From Candidatus Poribacteria bacterium (GTDB taxonomy: Bacteria > Poribacteria > WGA-4E > JAJDTR01), in the NCBI GenBank assembly GCA_028820655.1, contig JAPPIK010000021.1, positions 156,113 through 220,112 of the forward strand: a stretch of DNA of 64,000 nucleotides, in the 5' to 3' direction. The position numbers were made by a program, and so were the translations under genes. This document shows positions 26,202 to 36,198 of this stretch, piece after piece (position 1 is the stretch's first letter; every line of letters starts with the position of its first letter). The notes beneath the pieces were generated by a model, which saw only the letters and a list, made by a program, of their open reading frames with translations, was not told the origin of the DNA and searched no databases.

Positions 26202-26534
26202 ATGAAAATGGAAAAAGGTTTCACGTTCAGAATAACTCTGATCCTGAAGCACCAACCTGATGGAGTTTTTACAGTGTATTGTAAAGAACTCCCCGAACTG
26301 ATAACCGATGGAGATTCGGTAGAGGAAGCGTTAGAGAATGCTAAAGATGCTTTCATAGCAAATCTTGAACTGTATTTTGATGATGATCGAAGGTTGCCTC
26401 GTGAGATTTTTGTGAAGGATACAGAAGATTCAATACCCAAAATTAGTACTCTTACACCAACAGAGGGTGTTTCGGATTGGTGCTTCCAGGCTACTTTGCC
26501 ACCACCTCCAGAGTTAGGTGCTTATGCAACTTAA
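26202..26534 (+). CDS. Orphan HicB-like antitoxin paralogue
   Basis: A 110-residue protein closely related to the hicB product on the opposite strand (shared CKELPEL, DGDSVEEALEN and the LELY-D-DR-LP stretch). GGAG lies 8 bases before ATG 26202. No hicA-like frame follows before the next gene at 26611, so it stands alone. It could neutralise the neighbouring (disrupted) HicA or a distant one, or be a remnant of a duplication in which the toxin was lost. Confidence 0.75.
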   Translation: MKMEKGFTFRITLILKHQPDGVFTVYCKELPELITDGDSVEEALENAKDAFIANLELYFDDDRRLPREIFVKDTEDSIPKISTLTPTEGVSDWCFQATLPPPPELGAYAT

Positions 26535-26610
26535 CTGTACTCGTTAGTCTTCAGCATTCATTTGCGTTCTTCGCAGAGCAACACACAATAGATTCATTTA
26601 GGAGTTGATT

Positions 26611-27255
26611 ATGGATAGCGATGATCGACGTGAGATCTATCGACAACTATACGAGACGTGTCGAAACCATTACAGGTTGGAATGGCAATTGCTGCAAGTG
26701 GGTGCGATCACAGCGATAGGAGTGTTAGCAATCGGATTAGAGAATGAAACATCAGGTCTCAGGAGTCTCCTATTCATTGTGAGTGGCGTGGCGCTTTCAT
26801 GGATTTCCTATGCGATGCACCGTCAATCTATAGGATATAGGAGAGCTTACAAACATCTACAATGCTTTGCAGCGCAAATCTGCGATCCGAATGTTCCGAC
26901 ACGTTCACGGGCGCTGGGAAGCGCTGCTGTTCAAGGGCGTGTAATTCTTCTATTGGTCGGTGCAGTCTTATTCTTCTACGGGGTTTGGAAAGATTACGCA
27001 TTTCCCATATGGTCGCGGCTACTTCTCAGCGGATTTTGGTGTATAGTTTTCTCCGTAACTGTTGACTGCATGTGGAATGCGTCCAAAGGGAACGTCAGGC
27101 ACTTCAGTCGCGTGAGGGATTGGCTGGACAGATGCGTAATTGACCGAATGATCGTACCACTCTTTAGATGGCTCGTAATCGTCGCAACATGGCTGATCTT
27201 TGTTGTCGGTATTTTGGCGGTGATAAGGGTGCTATTGCGCACATTGTGGAAATGA
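26611..27255 (+). CDS. Integral membrane protein, unknown
   Basis: A 214-residue protein with about five hydrophobic segments (roughly residues 25-40, 48-62, 106-124, 132-148 and 182-205), arranged as two helices, a charged loop (HRQSIGYRRAYKHLQCF), then three helices. The N-terminus is charged (MDSDDRREIYRQLYETCRNHYRLEWQ), as often seen in small membrane proteins of unknown function located near toxin-antitoxin genes. TTTAGGAG lies just before ATG 26611. I recognise no family with confidence. Confidence 0.65.
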   Translation: MDSDDRREIYRQLYETCRNHYRLEWQLLQVGAITAIGVLAIGLENETSGLRSLLFIVSGVALSWISYAMHRQSIGYRRAYKHLQCFAAQICDPNVPTRSRALGSAAVQGRVILLLVGAVLFFYGVWKDYAFPIWSRLLLSGFWCIVFSVTVDCMWNASKGNVRHFSRVRDWLDRCVIDRMIVPLFRWLVIVATWLIFVVGILAVIRVLLRTLWK

Positions 27256-27832
27256 GTGAAATTTAAAGACGATGATCATAGCAGATATAATCGTCCAGCA
27301 AACGCGAGTATTGCAAGTCATCAGACTGCTATGCCTACGGCTCCGACCATAAACTGAGCGCAAATAGACACATGACTCACCCCAGAATACCCTACATCAT
27401 TCTCACCTATCAACGCAGTTTCTCGCTCTGAGCCCGATACACTATTCAGCAATTCTACTCTCTACCGTCCACTCCCACCTCTCTGAGCTTAGTTACTGTC
27501 CCATTCTTAACTCAACAGTCCAGCAACGGCAGAACGACTTGAGTCCGGACACCTACTCGCAGACATACGACAGAGCGAACATGAAAAAAGCAAGTCTCTG
27601 TATTCGCCCAACTCAGGTCTGCATATCATACCGATAAACACTCTCTCGGACCTCCGAGAAACGCTGTGTATTGTCCCAGATTCAACTCTTTTCGCACGAG
27701 AGCAACAGAATCAGAGAGAAAGCGAAAACGCTCAGAACGCCGTTATTGAGATTCAGTCCCTTACATCGAGCGATAATCCCGTTGACAATGACAGAATCGA
27801 CGAGTAGCGCTAATTCAACTTTCTAGTCCTCT
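27256..27832. other. Intergenic region, possible decayed coding remnant
   Basis: About 580 bp with pyrimidine-rich composition. A plus-strand frame is open from about 27511 to a TAG at about 27807 with protein-like content but no start codon, which suggests a decayed or frameshifted gene end. Nothing else was seen. Confidence 0.3.
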
Positions 27833-28399
27833 TCATTCTACAGGATTGGGTGTCAGCGGCGACTCCCACAACGGCTCCGGTTGTTCCTGGCGATAATTGA
27901 CAAACCGTGCAAGAACGAAAAGGAAATCCGAGAGACGGTTCAGGTAAGGTAAAATCGCGGGGTTAATTGATTCCGAGTCCGCGAGGGTTACAACAGACCG
28001 CTCGCTTCGCCGACACACGGTCCGGGCGAGGTGCAGTGTAGACCCAGCCACACTGCCGCCGGGAAGAATAAAGTTTCTCAGCGGGGCGAGTTGGTTTTCA
28101 AGTCTGTCGATGTTCTTCTCGAGTGCTTCAACGAAATCTTCTGAAATGCGTAGTTGGTTCGACTTCGCATGAGAATCCAAGGTCGCGAGGTCCGCTCCGA
28201 TGTTGAAAAGTTCATTCTGAATGCGGTGAAGGAGGTTGTCTATTGCCTCATCATGGATCTGTGATCTGGCGGTCCCGATAAAGGCGTTGAGTTCGTCAAT
28301 CGTGCCGATGGCATCGATGCGCAACGAGTTTTTGGGGATGCGAGCACCCCCAAATAGACCGGTTTCTCCGGCGTCGCCCGTTTTGGTGTAAATCTTCAT
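27833..28399 (-). CDS. Corrinoid adenosyltransferase, PduO type
   Basis: Transfers the adenosyl group from ATP to cob(I)alamin to make adenosylcobalamin. The 188-residue protein has the PduO-type signatures: TKTGDAGETGLFGG at residues 5-18 (ATP binding), DAIGTIDELNAFIG (about 29-42), and the CRRSERSVVTL helix (about residue 128) that contacts ATP and corrinoid. The start has no strong ribosome-binding site, but the conserved N-terminus fixes it. No other cobalamin gene is present in the window. It is the last of three co-directional genes after an isomerase and an aldolase. Confidence 0.9.
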   Translation of the reverse strand: MKIYTKTGDAGETGLFGGARIPKNSLRIDAIGTIDELNAFIGTARSQIHDEAIDNLLHRIQNELFNIGADLATLDSHAKSNQLRISEDFVEALEKNIDRLENQLAPLRNFILPGGSVAGSTLHLARTVCRRSERSVVTLADSESINPAILPYLNRLSDFLFVLARFVNYRQEQPEPLWESPLTPNPVE

Positions 28400-28433
28400 A
28401 GACGTTGTTTGCCAACGCTAGTCATTGATCGGG

Positions 28434-29189
28434 TTACTGCTTGGCGGATTCGGCACGCTCCAGGAACTCAGCCGCGCCAGCGGAAAGCCACCCGCCGATT
28501 GTCGTGAACAGGAATCGAACGCCAGCCTCTGCGTATTTTGCGACGTTTTCATTGCTGACCATGGCGCCGGCGACACGTCCAGCGGCTTGGATGCGTTGAT
28601 GCGCTTCATCAATGGTGCGTTGAACCTCGGGGTGCCCCACACCGCCAAGGTGCCCCATTGATGTTGCCAAATCGGAGGGTGCCACAAAGAATACGTCAAT
28701 TTGGTCAACGGTCAAGATGTCGTCCAAATTTCGTATGGCAGCGATGTCTTCAATCAGAACGATTAACAACGTTTCGTCGTTGGCTAACTCGTAGAAATCG
28801 GGAACCGCGAAACTCTGTCGGCTTCCAAACATGCCTCGATATCCGACGGGCGCGAACCTACCTCCATCGGCTACATTCTGGGCTTCCGCCTTCGTATTGA
28901 CGTGCGGGACAACTATGCCCTGCGCCCCGCGATCCAATGTCCGGTAGATGATCCCCTGGTTGTTTTGATTGATGCGGACAATAGAGGTCATCCCCCAGAT
29001 GTCACACGCCCGGGTAAGATTGCCGAGTTCGGACGGATCCACCCCGCCATGCTCTCCCTCGAGCCAGAAGCCGTCGAAGCCCAATGGGCCGAAGGCGTCG
29101 ATGTCGTCGGGGTGCGTGAGACCGCCAGCCACGTACGCCGTATCGCCGGCAGCCAGTTTACGTTTGACCCGATTTGGTCGTATTTCCAT
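28434..29189 (-). CDS. HpcH/HpaI aldolase/citrate lyase family protein
   Basis: A TIM-barrel aldolase of 251 residues. Family segments are GFWLEGEHGGVDPSELGN (about residues 40-57), GIVVPHVNTKAEA (about 91), the GRFAPVGYRGMFGSR loop (about 110), the metal-ligand region LIEDIAAIRNLDDIL, and VAPSDLATSMGHLG (about 168). It probably cleaves a 4-hydroxy-2-oxo acid to pyruvate and an aldehyde using Mg or Mn. GGAGG lies before ATG 29189. It is distinct from the second family member at 16.6 kb. It follows the sugar-phosphate isomerase gene in the same direction with a 139-bp gap. Confidence 0.85.
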   Translation of the reverse strand: MEIRPNRVKRKLAAGDTAYVAGGLTHPDDIDAFGPLGFDGFWLEGEHGGVDPSELGNLTRACDIWGMTSIVRINQNNQGIIYRTLDRGAQGIVVPHVNTKAEAQNVADGGRFAPVGYRGMFGSRQSFAVPDFYELANDETLLIVLIEDIAAIRNLDDILTVDQIDVFFVAPSDLATSMGHLGGVGHPEVQRTIDEAHQRIQAAGRVAGAMVSNENVAKYAEAGVRFLFTTIGGWLSAGAAEFLERAESAKQ

Positions 29190-29328
29190 TATTTATCCTC
29201 CAATTATTGAGTATCGTTCGATATGTTCGGTTCGTAACCGTTTCGCAGGTTCCACATAGGCTATGGCAGGACAGCATTGAGCCGATTTTGTAGCCTTTTT
29301 CGTCCGAGAATTTCCGCGTGGGGAGACC

Positions 29329-30192
29329 TTAGTCCAAGATACACCCTTTGAGAAACCGTCCGCAACGATGGAATCCTTCCAGGCGCCGGTCATCGTCAAA
29401 GACCGGATCTTCATGCTCAATTATAACCGCGTCTTCGAAACCGCGCTCGTGCGCCATGGCGAACAAACGGTGCCAATCGAATTTGGCGAATCCGGGCAGT
29501 CGGTAACGCCACCATCCTTTGCTGAAAACGCCGCTTCGCTTGACGCGGTCTTCGAATATCTCGGTATCCTTGGCGTGCAACACATAAACGCGATCAAAAA
29601 ACTCGTCGTATGCGGCAAAGGGATCTATCCACTGCCAGAGAAGGTGGGACGGGTCAAATTCCAGACCGATCTGTTTTGACGGCACCGCTTCAAACATTAA
29701 TCCCCACGCTTCCGGCGTTACCGTGAGGTTTGCTCCTTCGGCGAAGGGGCCGGCGCCGGGCCAATTCTCGAAGGCAATCCTAACTCCATGGTCTTCGGCG
29801 ACTTTGGCAGCACGAGTATAAACCTTCTGATAACGCTCGACATTTTCCTCAAGGCTGACGCTTGGGTCGTAACCCATCGGTCCGGCTCCCGTCAAAACGC
29901 CGACATCCATCTCTTTGGAGGTGTCCATCACCTCCTCTAGCAGATTGAGTTGTTTGGACAACTCTCGACCCGAGATGTCAATTCGAGGAAAATTCATATA
30001 TAGGAAAGAGGCAATCGACAGCTCGTTTTCCTCAAGCAACTCTTTCGCTCTGCTACGAGACGATTTGACTTTAGCCGATTTTCCTATCCATTCGTCGGGC
30101 GGACCATTTATCTCCAAACATTCGAACGACTCGTCGGTACCAGCGAATTCGACTATCTCTTCAGAATATCTTGTGAGAAACCCTAATCTCAT
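29329..30192 (-). CDS. Sugar phosphate isomerase/epimerase family (xylose isomerase-like TIM barrel)
   Basis: A 287-residue TIM-barrel protein. Metal ligands expected in the family can be placed at AFENWPG (Glu, about residue 145), GLEFDPSHLLW (Asp and His, about 178-184), LHAKDTEIF (His, about 206) and VIIEHEDP (Glu, about 268). GAGGAGG lies just before ATG 30192. Family members isomerise or epimerise sugars and cyclitols; the substrate is unknown. With the aldolase downstream it may form a short catabolic unit. Confidence 0.85.
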   Translation of the reverse strand: MRLGFLTRYSEEIVEFAGTDESFECLEINGPPDEWIGKSAKVKSSRSRAKELLEENELSIASFLYMNFPRIDISGRELSKQLNLLEEVMDTSKEMDVGVLTGAGPMGYDPSVSLEENVERYQKVYTRAAKVAEDHGVRIAFENWPGAGPFAEGANLTVTPEAWGLMFEAVPSKQIGLEFDPSHLLWQWIDPFAAYDEFFDRVYVLHAKDTEIFEDRVKRSGVFSKGWWRYRLPGFAKFDWHRLFAMAHERGFEDAVIIEHEDPVFDDDRRLEGFHRCGRFLKGCILD

Positions 30193-30566
30193 AAAACCTC
30201 CTCAACTCAAATTCGGCGGCCATGTGCTGTTCCACGCACGGTGCCGTGCCCATTTCCGCTGCACCAACAGTCCTTCTGCGTGGTCAATTCCCACCTATAC
30301 CCACTCGTAGGACAGTCTATCAGAATCAGTGCATTCGGGCAAGCGTTTTTTAACCTGTATGCGGCAACGAAAATAACAGATAATGAACGTCGCATCAGAC
30401 GGTGACGCGCAAATTGTAAAAATAAGCGACATCGTCATTTTCATTGCGGAAACCTTGCGCTATCAGCTATAATCGGTCTTTCCAATGCCTGATATTCCGT
30501 TGGCGCCGTGATCGGTACCGAACTAGCACAACATCTCCTCAATCCACAATCGGTGGCATATCTCGA
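30193..30566. other. Intergenic region without recognisable features
   Basis: About 370 bp between divergent genes; no convincing frame or repeat. It presumably contains the promoters of both neighbours, but no consensus boxes stand out. Confidence 0.4.
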
Positions 30567-30914
30567 ATGAACTTCTCTTTCATGGGTGGGAGAGGACCCA
30601 AATCCCTTGGGTTCCTTCGCCTCCTCTACCACTTGCCGAATTTTGTCAAGCTGGCTTGGCGTCTGTTTTGGGACAGTCGAATTCCAATCTATCGGAAAGC
30701 GGTTCTCGTCCTGTTCGAGATTCTCGCCGTACTGTTTGCTATCCTTTACTTCATCAATCCGCTCGATTTTGACTTTCTTCCGGTAATTGGCAAGGCGGAT
30801 GACATCATAATCGGTTTGCTGGCTATTTCCCTCCCCGGTGCGTGGCTGTTTATTAAACTGTCTCCGGAAGACATCGTGCGCGAACACGTGGAGCGCATCT
30901 CCAGCGGACAGTGA
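30567..30914 (+). CDS. DUF1232 (YkvA-like) small membrane protein
   Basis: A 115-residue protein with the DUF1232 pattern: a helix rich in basic and aromatic residues (LPNFVKLAWRLFWDSRI), then IPIYRKAVL, and the hydrophobic segment VLFAILYFINPLDFDFLPVIGKADDIIIGLLA. The frame is open further upstream to 30444, but those residues are basic and uninformative. No strong ribosome-binding site marks ATG 30567. Family function is unknown; the YkvA-type proteins are membrane-associated. Confidence 0.7.
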   Translation: MNFSFMGGRGPKSLGFLRLLYHLPNFVKLAWRLFWDSRIPIYRKAVLVLFEILAVLFAILYFINPLDFDFLPVIGKADDIIIGLLAISLPGAWLFIKLSPEDIVREHVERISSGQ

Positions 30915-31320
30915 CTCAGGCACGCAAAACGAAACTAACTCTGCAGACAGATTCCAGAGCCTAGAAACGCAATCTCCCCCGTTCATCGAAGTCACCCATC
31001 TTGGCAGAATCGTTTTTGGACAATGCCAAAATGGCACTAGATGTCAGCTTCACCGCGAATCTCCAACATTCCTCCCACCAAGATCAGTTTTCAATCATGG
31101 CGGATGGAATCCAACCGTTTCTCAAAAAATGCTAGTGGCCAACAGGGAAAAACAGAGTATTCACGGTGCGTGATGGGTTTGTCTCGGAAAAATAATCGGA
31201 AACTTTTGGTGCGCGCTCGGCAAAGAAATCGGTCTTGGTATGTGATTTGCTCATATTCAAGTCGAACCGAAAATTAGAGGCAAAATTCCCAAACCTACAG
31301 TATTCAAGGAGGAACACAAA
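30915..31320. other. Intergenic region without recognisable features
   Basis: About 400 bp upstream of hsp20. No CIRCE inverted repeat and no clear heat-shock promoter were found, so regulation of hsp20 is not visible. Confidence 0.4.
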
Positions 31321-31770
31321 ATGACAAGCCTAACCACCTGGAAACCACTACAAGACATCTTCTCGACCCGCAGGGAAATCGATCGGATTTTCGACAGCTT
31401 CTTTGGCAACCAAGGCGTTCTACGTTCAAGGACGGATAGCAATTGGGCTCCGCCCGTTGACGTCGTAGATGCCGACGATCACGTTGAATTCCGCGCGGAA
31501 GTTCCCGGATTGTCCGGGGACGATGTTCAAGTATCCGTCACGGAAAACGTACTGACAATCAAGGGCGAGAAAAAGAGCGAATCGGAGGACAAGAACAGCG
31601 GCTACCGCATGCTTGAACGCAGTTACGGCCAGTTCCAACGTTCGTTCAGCCTTCCCACGAATCTCCGCACCGATGATATTGACGCCTCGTTTAAGAGAGG
31701 TGTCCTAACGATCTCGGTGCCGAAAACCAAGAAAGAGGAAGCGAAAGAGATTCCGATTCGGAGCGAATAA
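31321..31770 (+). CDS. Hsp20/alpha-crystallin small heat shock protein
   Basis: An ATP-independent chaperone of 149 residues that holds unfolding proteins. The alpha-crystallin domain runs from about residue 42 (WAPPVDVVDADDHVEFRAEVPG) to about 135, with VSVTENVLTIKGEKK and the terminal GVLTISVPK. A C-terminal IPIR motif (the IxI/V anchor used in oligomerisation) is present at residues 144-147. It starts 7 bases after AAGGAGGAACAC and is followed by a strong terminator, so it is monocistronic. A Do-type protease gene follows, which is consistent with a protein-quality-control neighbourhood. Confidence 0.95.
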   Translation: MTSLTTWKPLQDIFSTRREIDRIFDSFFGNQGVLRSRTDSNWAPPVDVVDADDHVEFRAEVPGLSGDDVQVSVTENVLTIKGEKKSESEDKNSGYRMLERSYGQFQRSFSLPTNLRTDDIDASFKRGVLTISVPKTKKEEAKEIPIRSE

Positions 31771-31796
31771 CGGACACGGCTTTCGATCCGAGAATG

Positions 31797-31831
31797 AAGC
31801 GCTCTAATTGCACATACAGAGCGCTTTTTTT
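31797..31831 (+). terminator. Intrinsic terminator of hsp20
   Basis: A 9-bp perfect stem (AAGCGCTCT / AGAGCGCTT) with a 12-base loop, followed by a T run, 26 bp after the hsp20 stop. Confidence 0.9.
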
Positions 31832-31967
31832 GTGAGATACATCAGGAACAGAGGTTCGGCTATCGGTGTTTTGTCGAAAATTGTCGTGTCAATGCATCAA
31901 CTGCGCAAATTCCTGAAACTTTCATTTTTATAAGAGTGTGTCTTTGGGAAAAATTGGAGGTTTTACT

Positions 31968-33512
31968 ATGTTACGACTCAAGTCAGTTCGCTGGCTGTTT
32001 CTATTCTCAATGATCGCAATTGCGGCTGTAGGCATCACTGTCAACCAATCTAATAATAGTTTTCCAACCCAAACTGCAACGGCTCAAACGATAGAAAGCG
32101 ATTTTGAATACTTGGAGCGCGCCAACCGCGCCTTCATCGAATTAGTCAATCGCGCGAAACCGGCCGTAGTTCAAATCAGAACCAAGACGGTTGTCCCGGT
32201 GAGCAACCCAAACCAATTTCCGGATTGGTTTGAATATTTCTTCGATGTCCCGAGAAATCGTAGAGATTCTGAACGCGAAGCCCCGCAGAGGCGGCGAGAG
32301 CATGGAGGACTCGGATCCGGTATTATCGTAAGCGAAAGCGGCTATATCCTCACGAACAATCATGTGATTGAAGATGCGGATGAAATCACGGTTATTCTTC
32401 CGGGGGGTAGTGAGTATGACGCGGAATTAATCGGAACGGATCCCGGTGAAAATGGAACAGATTTAGCCGTGTTGAAAATCGGCGGCAAAGATCTGCCCGT
32501 GCTCAACTTCGGAGATTCGGATGCGCTTCAAGATGGCGAGTGGGTGATTGCGATTGGCGCACCGTTTGGACTCTCACAGTCGGTGACTCGAGGAACCGTG
32601 AGTGCGCAAGGGCGCTCCAATCAACTTAGGGGACGGGTGCTGTACGAAGATTTTATCCAGACGGATACTCCTATCAACCGAGGAAACAGCGGCGGAGCAC
32701 TTGTCAATATTCGCGGCGAACTGGTTGGCGTCAACACGGCAATTCTTACCGGCAACAGTTTTCAGCCCGGCAATGTCGGTGTGGGATTTGCTATTCCAAG
32801 CAACCTGGCGAAACGAGTGATGAACCAGCTAATTGGCACCGGCGAGGTGGAACGCGGGTGGCTCGGCGTTGGCATTCAAGATCTTACCTATGAACTCGCA
32901 AAGGATTTTGGGCTGGATGAACCACGCGGGGCGTTGGTTACGATTGTTCACGATGGAACACCGGCTGCCAAAGCGGGAGTCAAACGAGGTGACGTTATAC
33001 TTGAAGTAGACCAAACGCCAATTCGCAATAGACCCCATCTACTCACCGTTGTCGCTGCCATTGATGTTGGCAAGGAAGTGGGAGTGAAGGTCAGCCGTAG
33101 AGGCAACGAACAGTCGCTCAAGATCACGCTCGGAAAGCGGCCGCCGCCAGATGTGCTAGAGGCTCTCACAAGGGGTAAGCCTACCTCCTTTGATGCGGAT
33201 GAGAAGGCATTTGCCGGAATTCACGTGCAGAATTTAACGGCGGAACTTGCCGAGAAATATGGTCATGAAGGTGAAACGGGCGTGGTGATTGCACGCATCA
33301 AACAGGGAAGCGAAGCGGCGAGACAGAGACAATTGCGAGTTGGTAGCCTTATTCAAGAAATCGATTTCAATGAGATCCACAATGTAGAGGATTTTACCAA
33401 ACATGTTGAATCGGTTGAGACCGGAGCCAAGGTCACAATGTATGTCAGGTATCCCAATGGCGGCGGTAGTTACGTGACGCTGCAAAACGGAAAGGTACCG
33501 AAGGAGAAGTAA
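31968..33512 (+). CDS. Do/DegP-type HtrA serine protease
   Basis: A periplasmic chaperone-protease of 514 residues. A signal/anchor segment (WLFLFSMIAIAAVGITV) lies at residues 9-25. The trypsin-like domain shows the catalytic triad: His in ILTNNHVIEDAD (about residue 130), Asp in GTDLAVLKIGG (about 163) and Ser in NRGNSGGALVN (about 243). Two PDZ domains follow (about residues 290-390 and 410-505), with an RGxxVILEVD-type loop in the first. ATG 31968 is chosen because GGAGG lies 9 bases upstream; an ATG 10 codons earlier lacks this. It degrades or refolds misfolded envelope proteins. Confidence 0.93.
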   Translation: MLRLKSVRWLFLFSMIAIAAVGITVNQSNNSFPTQTATAQTIESDFEYLERANRAFIELVNRAKPAVVQIRTKTVVPVSNPNQFPDWFEYFFDVPRNRRDSEREAPQRRREHGGLGSGIIVSESGYILTNNHVIEDADEITVILPGGSEYDAELIGTDPGENGTDLAVLKIGGKDLPVLNFGDSDALQDGEWVIAIGAPFGLSQSVTRGTVSAQGRSNQLRGRVLYEDFIQTDTPINRGNSGGALVNIRGELVGVNTAILTGNSFQPGNVGVGFAIPSNLAKRVMNQLIGTGEVERGWLGVGIQDLTYELAKDFGLDEPRGALVTIVHDGTPAAKAGVKRGDVILEVDQTPIRNRPHLLTVVAAIDVGKEVGVKVSRRGNEQSLKITLGKRPPPDVLEALTRGKPTSFDADEKAFAGIHVQNLTAELAEKYGHEGETGVVIARIKQGSEAARQRQLRVGSLIQEIDFNEIHNVEDFTKHVESVETGAKVTMYVRYPNGGGSYVTLQNGKVPKEK

Positions 33513-33815
33513 ACGTAACACTGCCGGGGACAGAGACTCTCTTTCACTAGTTGTCGGTGAGATGCACCATTAGGCTCACCGACGGCTAGGTAAGAGATGC
33601 GTAACTGGCTGCGGTCATAACAGTCCCAATGACTGTCCCTCCCGACGCACAAAACCTCCCACCTTAGAAAGCGTTCAAATTGCTCACCCGCCAGCCCACC
33701 CAATTTTGTGCAAGATAGTTCCGCTTATATACCAACCATCAATTCTATCCTACATGACTTTTATCCGCCGGCTGTCAATCCTCGGTTAATTGAATTCTCA
33801 GCCGGACTTTTGGCT

Positions 33816-33844
33816 TTGTCTTTGAAAACAGCGCGTGATATACT
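33816..33844 (+). promoter_or_regulatory. Predicted promoter of fusA
   Basis: TTGTCT (33816-33821), a 17-base spacer, TATACT (33839-33844), about 185 bp upstream of the fusA GTG start. Partial match to the -35 and close match to the -10 box. Confidence 0.35.
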
Positions 33845-34028
33845 AAAAACCAATTCCGTCACGGACAAATTACGCCTGTTCCGCAATTTCGGAGTATAGC
33901 CACGATGTTTCCCCCAATCTCGATTGATTATTCAAACTGCGCGAAGGCAATACGGATCGCCGTTATAGCATATTCGCGGGAACTTGAAAGATGAGATGCG
34001 GAAAGATGCTAACGGTGGAGATTAGATT

Positions 34029-36113
34029 GTGAATCGCGAACACCCGATCGAAAGGACACGAAACATCGGCATCATGGCGCACATTGACGCCGGGAAAACG
34101 ACCACTACGGAACGTATCCTCTTCTATACAGGCAAGAAACACAAGATTGGCGCTGTCGATGACGGTACCGCCGAGATGGATTGGATGATTCAGGAACAGG
34201 AACGCGGCGTTACGATTACTGCTGCTGCGACCACCTGTTTCTGGCAGGATCACGCCATTCATCTCATTGATACTCCCGGACATGTCGATTTCACGGTAGA
34301 GGTCGAAAGGTCGCTGCGCGTTCTTGATGGAGCAATCGCGCTCTTCTGTGCGGTGGGCGGCGTGGAACCGCAGTCCGAAACGGTCTGGCATCAAGCCAAC
34401 CGCTACCGTATTCCTCGCATTGCATTCGTGAACAAAATGGATCGGGTGGGCGCAAACTATACACGTACCGTAGAGATGATGCGCGAGCGCTTAGGTGCTA
34501 ATCCGCTTTCCATACAACTGCCCCTTGGGGCTGAACACACCTTTCAAGGCGTCATTGATCTCGTAAGAATGAAGGCGATTCGCTGGCACGAAGAGGACTT
34601 TGGCCAGACGTTCGACTTTGAAGATATTCCTGCGGACTTCGTGACCCATGCGACAGAAATGCGCGAGACGCTTATCGACACCGTGGCAGCCGAGGATGAC
34701 AATCTTCTGGAAAAGTACCTTGAAGGGGAGATCATAACGGAAGAGGAACTAACGCATGGAATTCGGGTAGGCACACTCAAGGGTTCGTTTGTGCCGGTGT
34801 TGTGCGGCACTTCATTGAAGAACCAAGGCGTGCAGCCCCTGATTGATGCCGTGGTCAACTATTTGCCATCGCCCATCGATGTTCCGCCAATTGAAGGAAC
34901 TGTCCCGGCGAGCGATTACGAAGAGAAGCGAGAAGCGAGTGATGATGCTCCATTCGCCGCTTTAGCATTTAAGATTGCGAGTGACGCAAACGTGGAAAGG
35001 ATCGTCTACTGCCGTATTTACTCTGGAACACTAGACCGCGGCAGCCGCGTTTACAATGTTGTAAGCGGGAAAACGGAACGAATTTCTCGAATTTTGCAGA
35101 TGCACGCCAATAAACAACAGGTTTGCAATACGGCTTTTGCCGGTGATATTGTTGCATTGGTAGGGCTTAGGAGCACCAAGACGGGAGATACACTTACGTT
35201 CCCCGAACACCCGATTTTGCTGGAGTCGATACGTTTTCCCGATCCGGTCATCTCCGTCGCAATCGAGCCGAAGAGCGAAAGAGACAAAGACAAACTTGAG
35301 GGGACATTACAGATCTTGATGGATGAAGATCCAACATTCACCGTGACAATCGACCCCGAAACCGGGCAGCGCGTTATTTCCGGAATGGGCGAGTTGCACT
35401 TGGAGATATTGACCGACCGGATGATTCGCGAGTTTGGGGTCAATGCCCGTGTGAGTAAGTTGCAAGTGGCTTACCGTGAGTCAATAACCCGTGAGGCCGA
35501 AGCGCAGGGAAAATACGTCCATAAAACGGACGAAGAGGGGATCTACGGAGATGTGATCTTGCGGGTCGAGCCGTTACCAAGGGGAGACGGATTTCAGTTT
35601 GCCGACGAAACCGATGAGACTCAGATCCCGCGAGATTTCATTCCTGGTGTTAAACAAGCGCTGGAGGGAGCACTGAACATCGGTGTCTTGACGGGCTTTC
35701 CGATGCAGGACATTAAAGCAACTCTCACCGGTGGTTCCTATCATGAAACGGATTCGACCGAAGTTGCTTTTGAAGCAGCGGCTGTCATTGCGTTTGAGAA
35801 TGCCGTCCGCGAGGGAGATCCGGTGCTATTGGAACCCGTGATGAGGATGCAGGTCATCGTACCGAGCGAACACACGGGAAGGGTAATTGGCGACCTAAAT
35901 TCACGTCGCGCCCGAATTTTCCAGACCGGCGCTCAAGGATCTTCCGAGATAATTGACGCCGATGTTCCATTAGCGGAGACGTTTCAGTATACCACCGAAC
36001 TCCGGTCGATGACTCAAGGGCGCGGATCGTTCACGATGGAGTTTTCGTACCACGATTTGGTGCCCGCCAGCCTTCGCGGTGCGATTTTGGGTCAGCAAAT
36101 GATGTTTGATTAG
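34029..36113 (+). CDS. fusA: Elongation factor G
   Basis: The ribosomal translocation GTPase, 694 residues. All G motifs are present: AHIDAGKTT (G1, about residues 17-25), RGVTIT (G2), DTPGHVD (G3, about 83), NKMDRVGA (G4, about 137) and a G5-like GTSLKNQG (about 258). Domains II-V follow, including GMGELHLE in domain III and the C-terminal [10 protein letters not shown]. It starts at GTG 34029 with a weak GGAG upstream. The gene stands alone and is not in a str operon with rpsL, rpsG and tuf, so a second EF-G elsewhere is possible. Elongation versus recycling specialisation cannot be told. Confidence 0.95.
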   Translation: MNREHPIERTRNIGIMAHIDAGKTTTTERILFYTGKKHKIGAVDDGTAEMDWMIQEQERGVTITAAATTCFWQDHAIHLIDTPGHVDFTVEVERSLRVLDGAIALFCAVGGVEPQSETVWHQANRYRIPRIAFVNKMDRVGANYTRTVEMMRERLGANPLSIQLPLGAEHTFQGVIDLVRMKAIRWHEEDFGQTFDFEDIPADFVTHATEMRETLIDTVAAEDDNLLEKYLEGEIITEEELTHGIRVGTLKGSFVPVLCGTSLKNQGVQPLIDAVVNYLPSPIDVPPIEGTVPASDYEEKREASDDAPFAALAFKIASDANVERIVYCRIYSGTLDRGSRVYNVVSGKTERISRILQMHANKQQVCNTAFAGDIVALVGLRSTKTGDTLTFPEHPILLESIRFPDPVISVAIEPKSERDKDKLEGTLQILMDEDPTFTVTIDPETGQRVISGMGELHLEILTDRMIREFGVNARVSKLQVAYRESITREAEAQGKYVHKTDEEGIYGDVILRVEPLPRGDGFQFADETDETQIPRDFIPGVKQALEGALNIGVLTGFPMQDIKATLTGGSYHETDSTEVAFEAAAVIAFENAVREGDPVLLEPVMRMQVIVPSEHTGRVIGDLNSRRARIFQTGAQGSSEIIDADVPLAETFQYTTELRSMTQGRGSFTMEFSYHDLVPASLRGAILGQQMMFD

Positions 36114-36198
36114 ACGGGACCGGTAGGTGTTTCACCTGTCACCGATTGGGAGAAAGAACGCGGAATTGCGGCTTGGACGCAGCCAACATTCGCCGATG

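Noticed and set aside
30441-31037. 198-codon minus-strand frame opposite the DUF1232 gene
   Set aside because: It overlaps the DUF1232 gene completely and shows low-complexity shadow composition.
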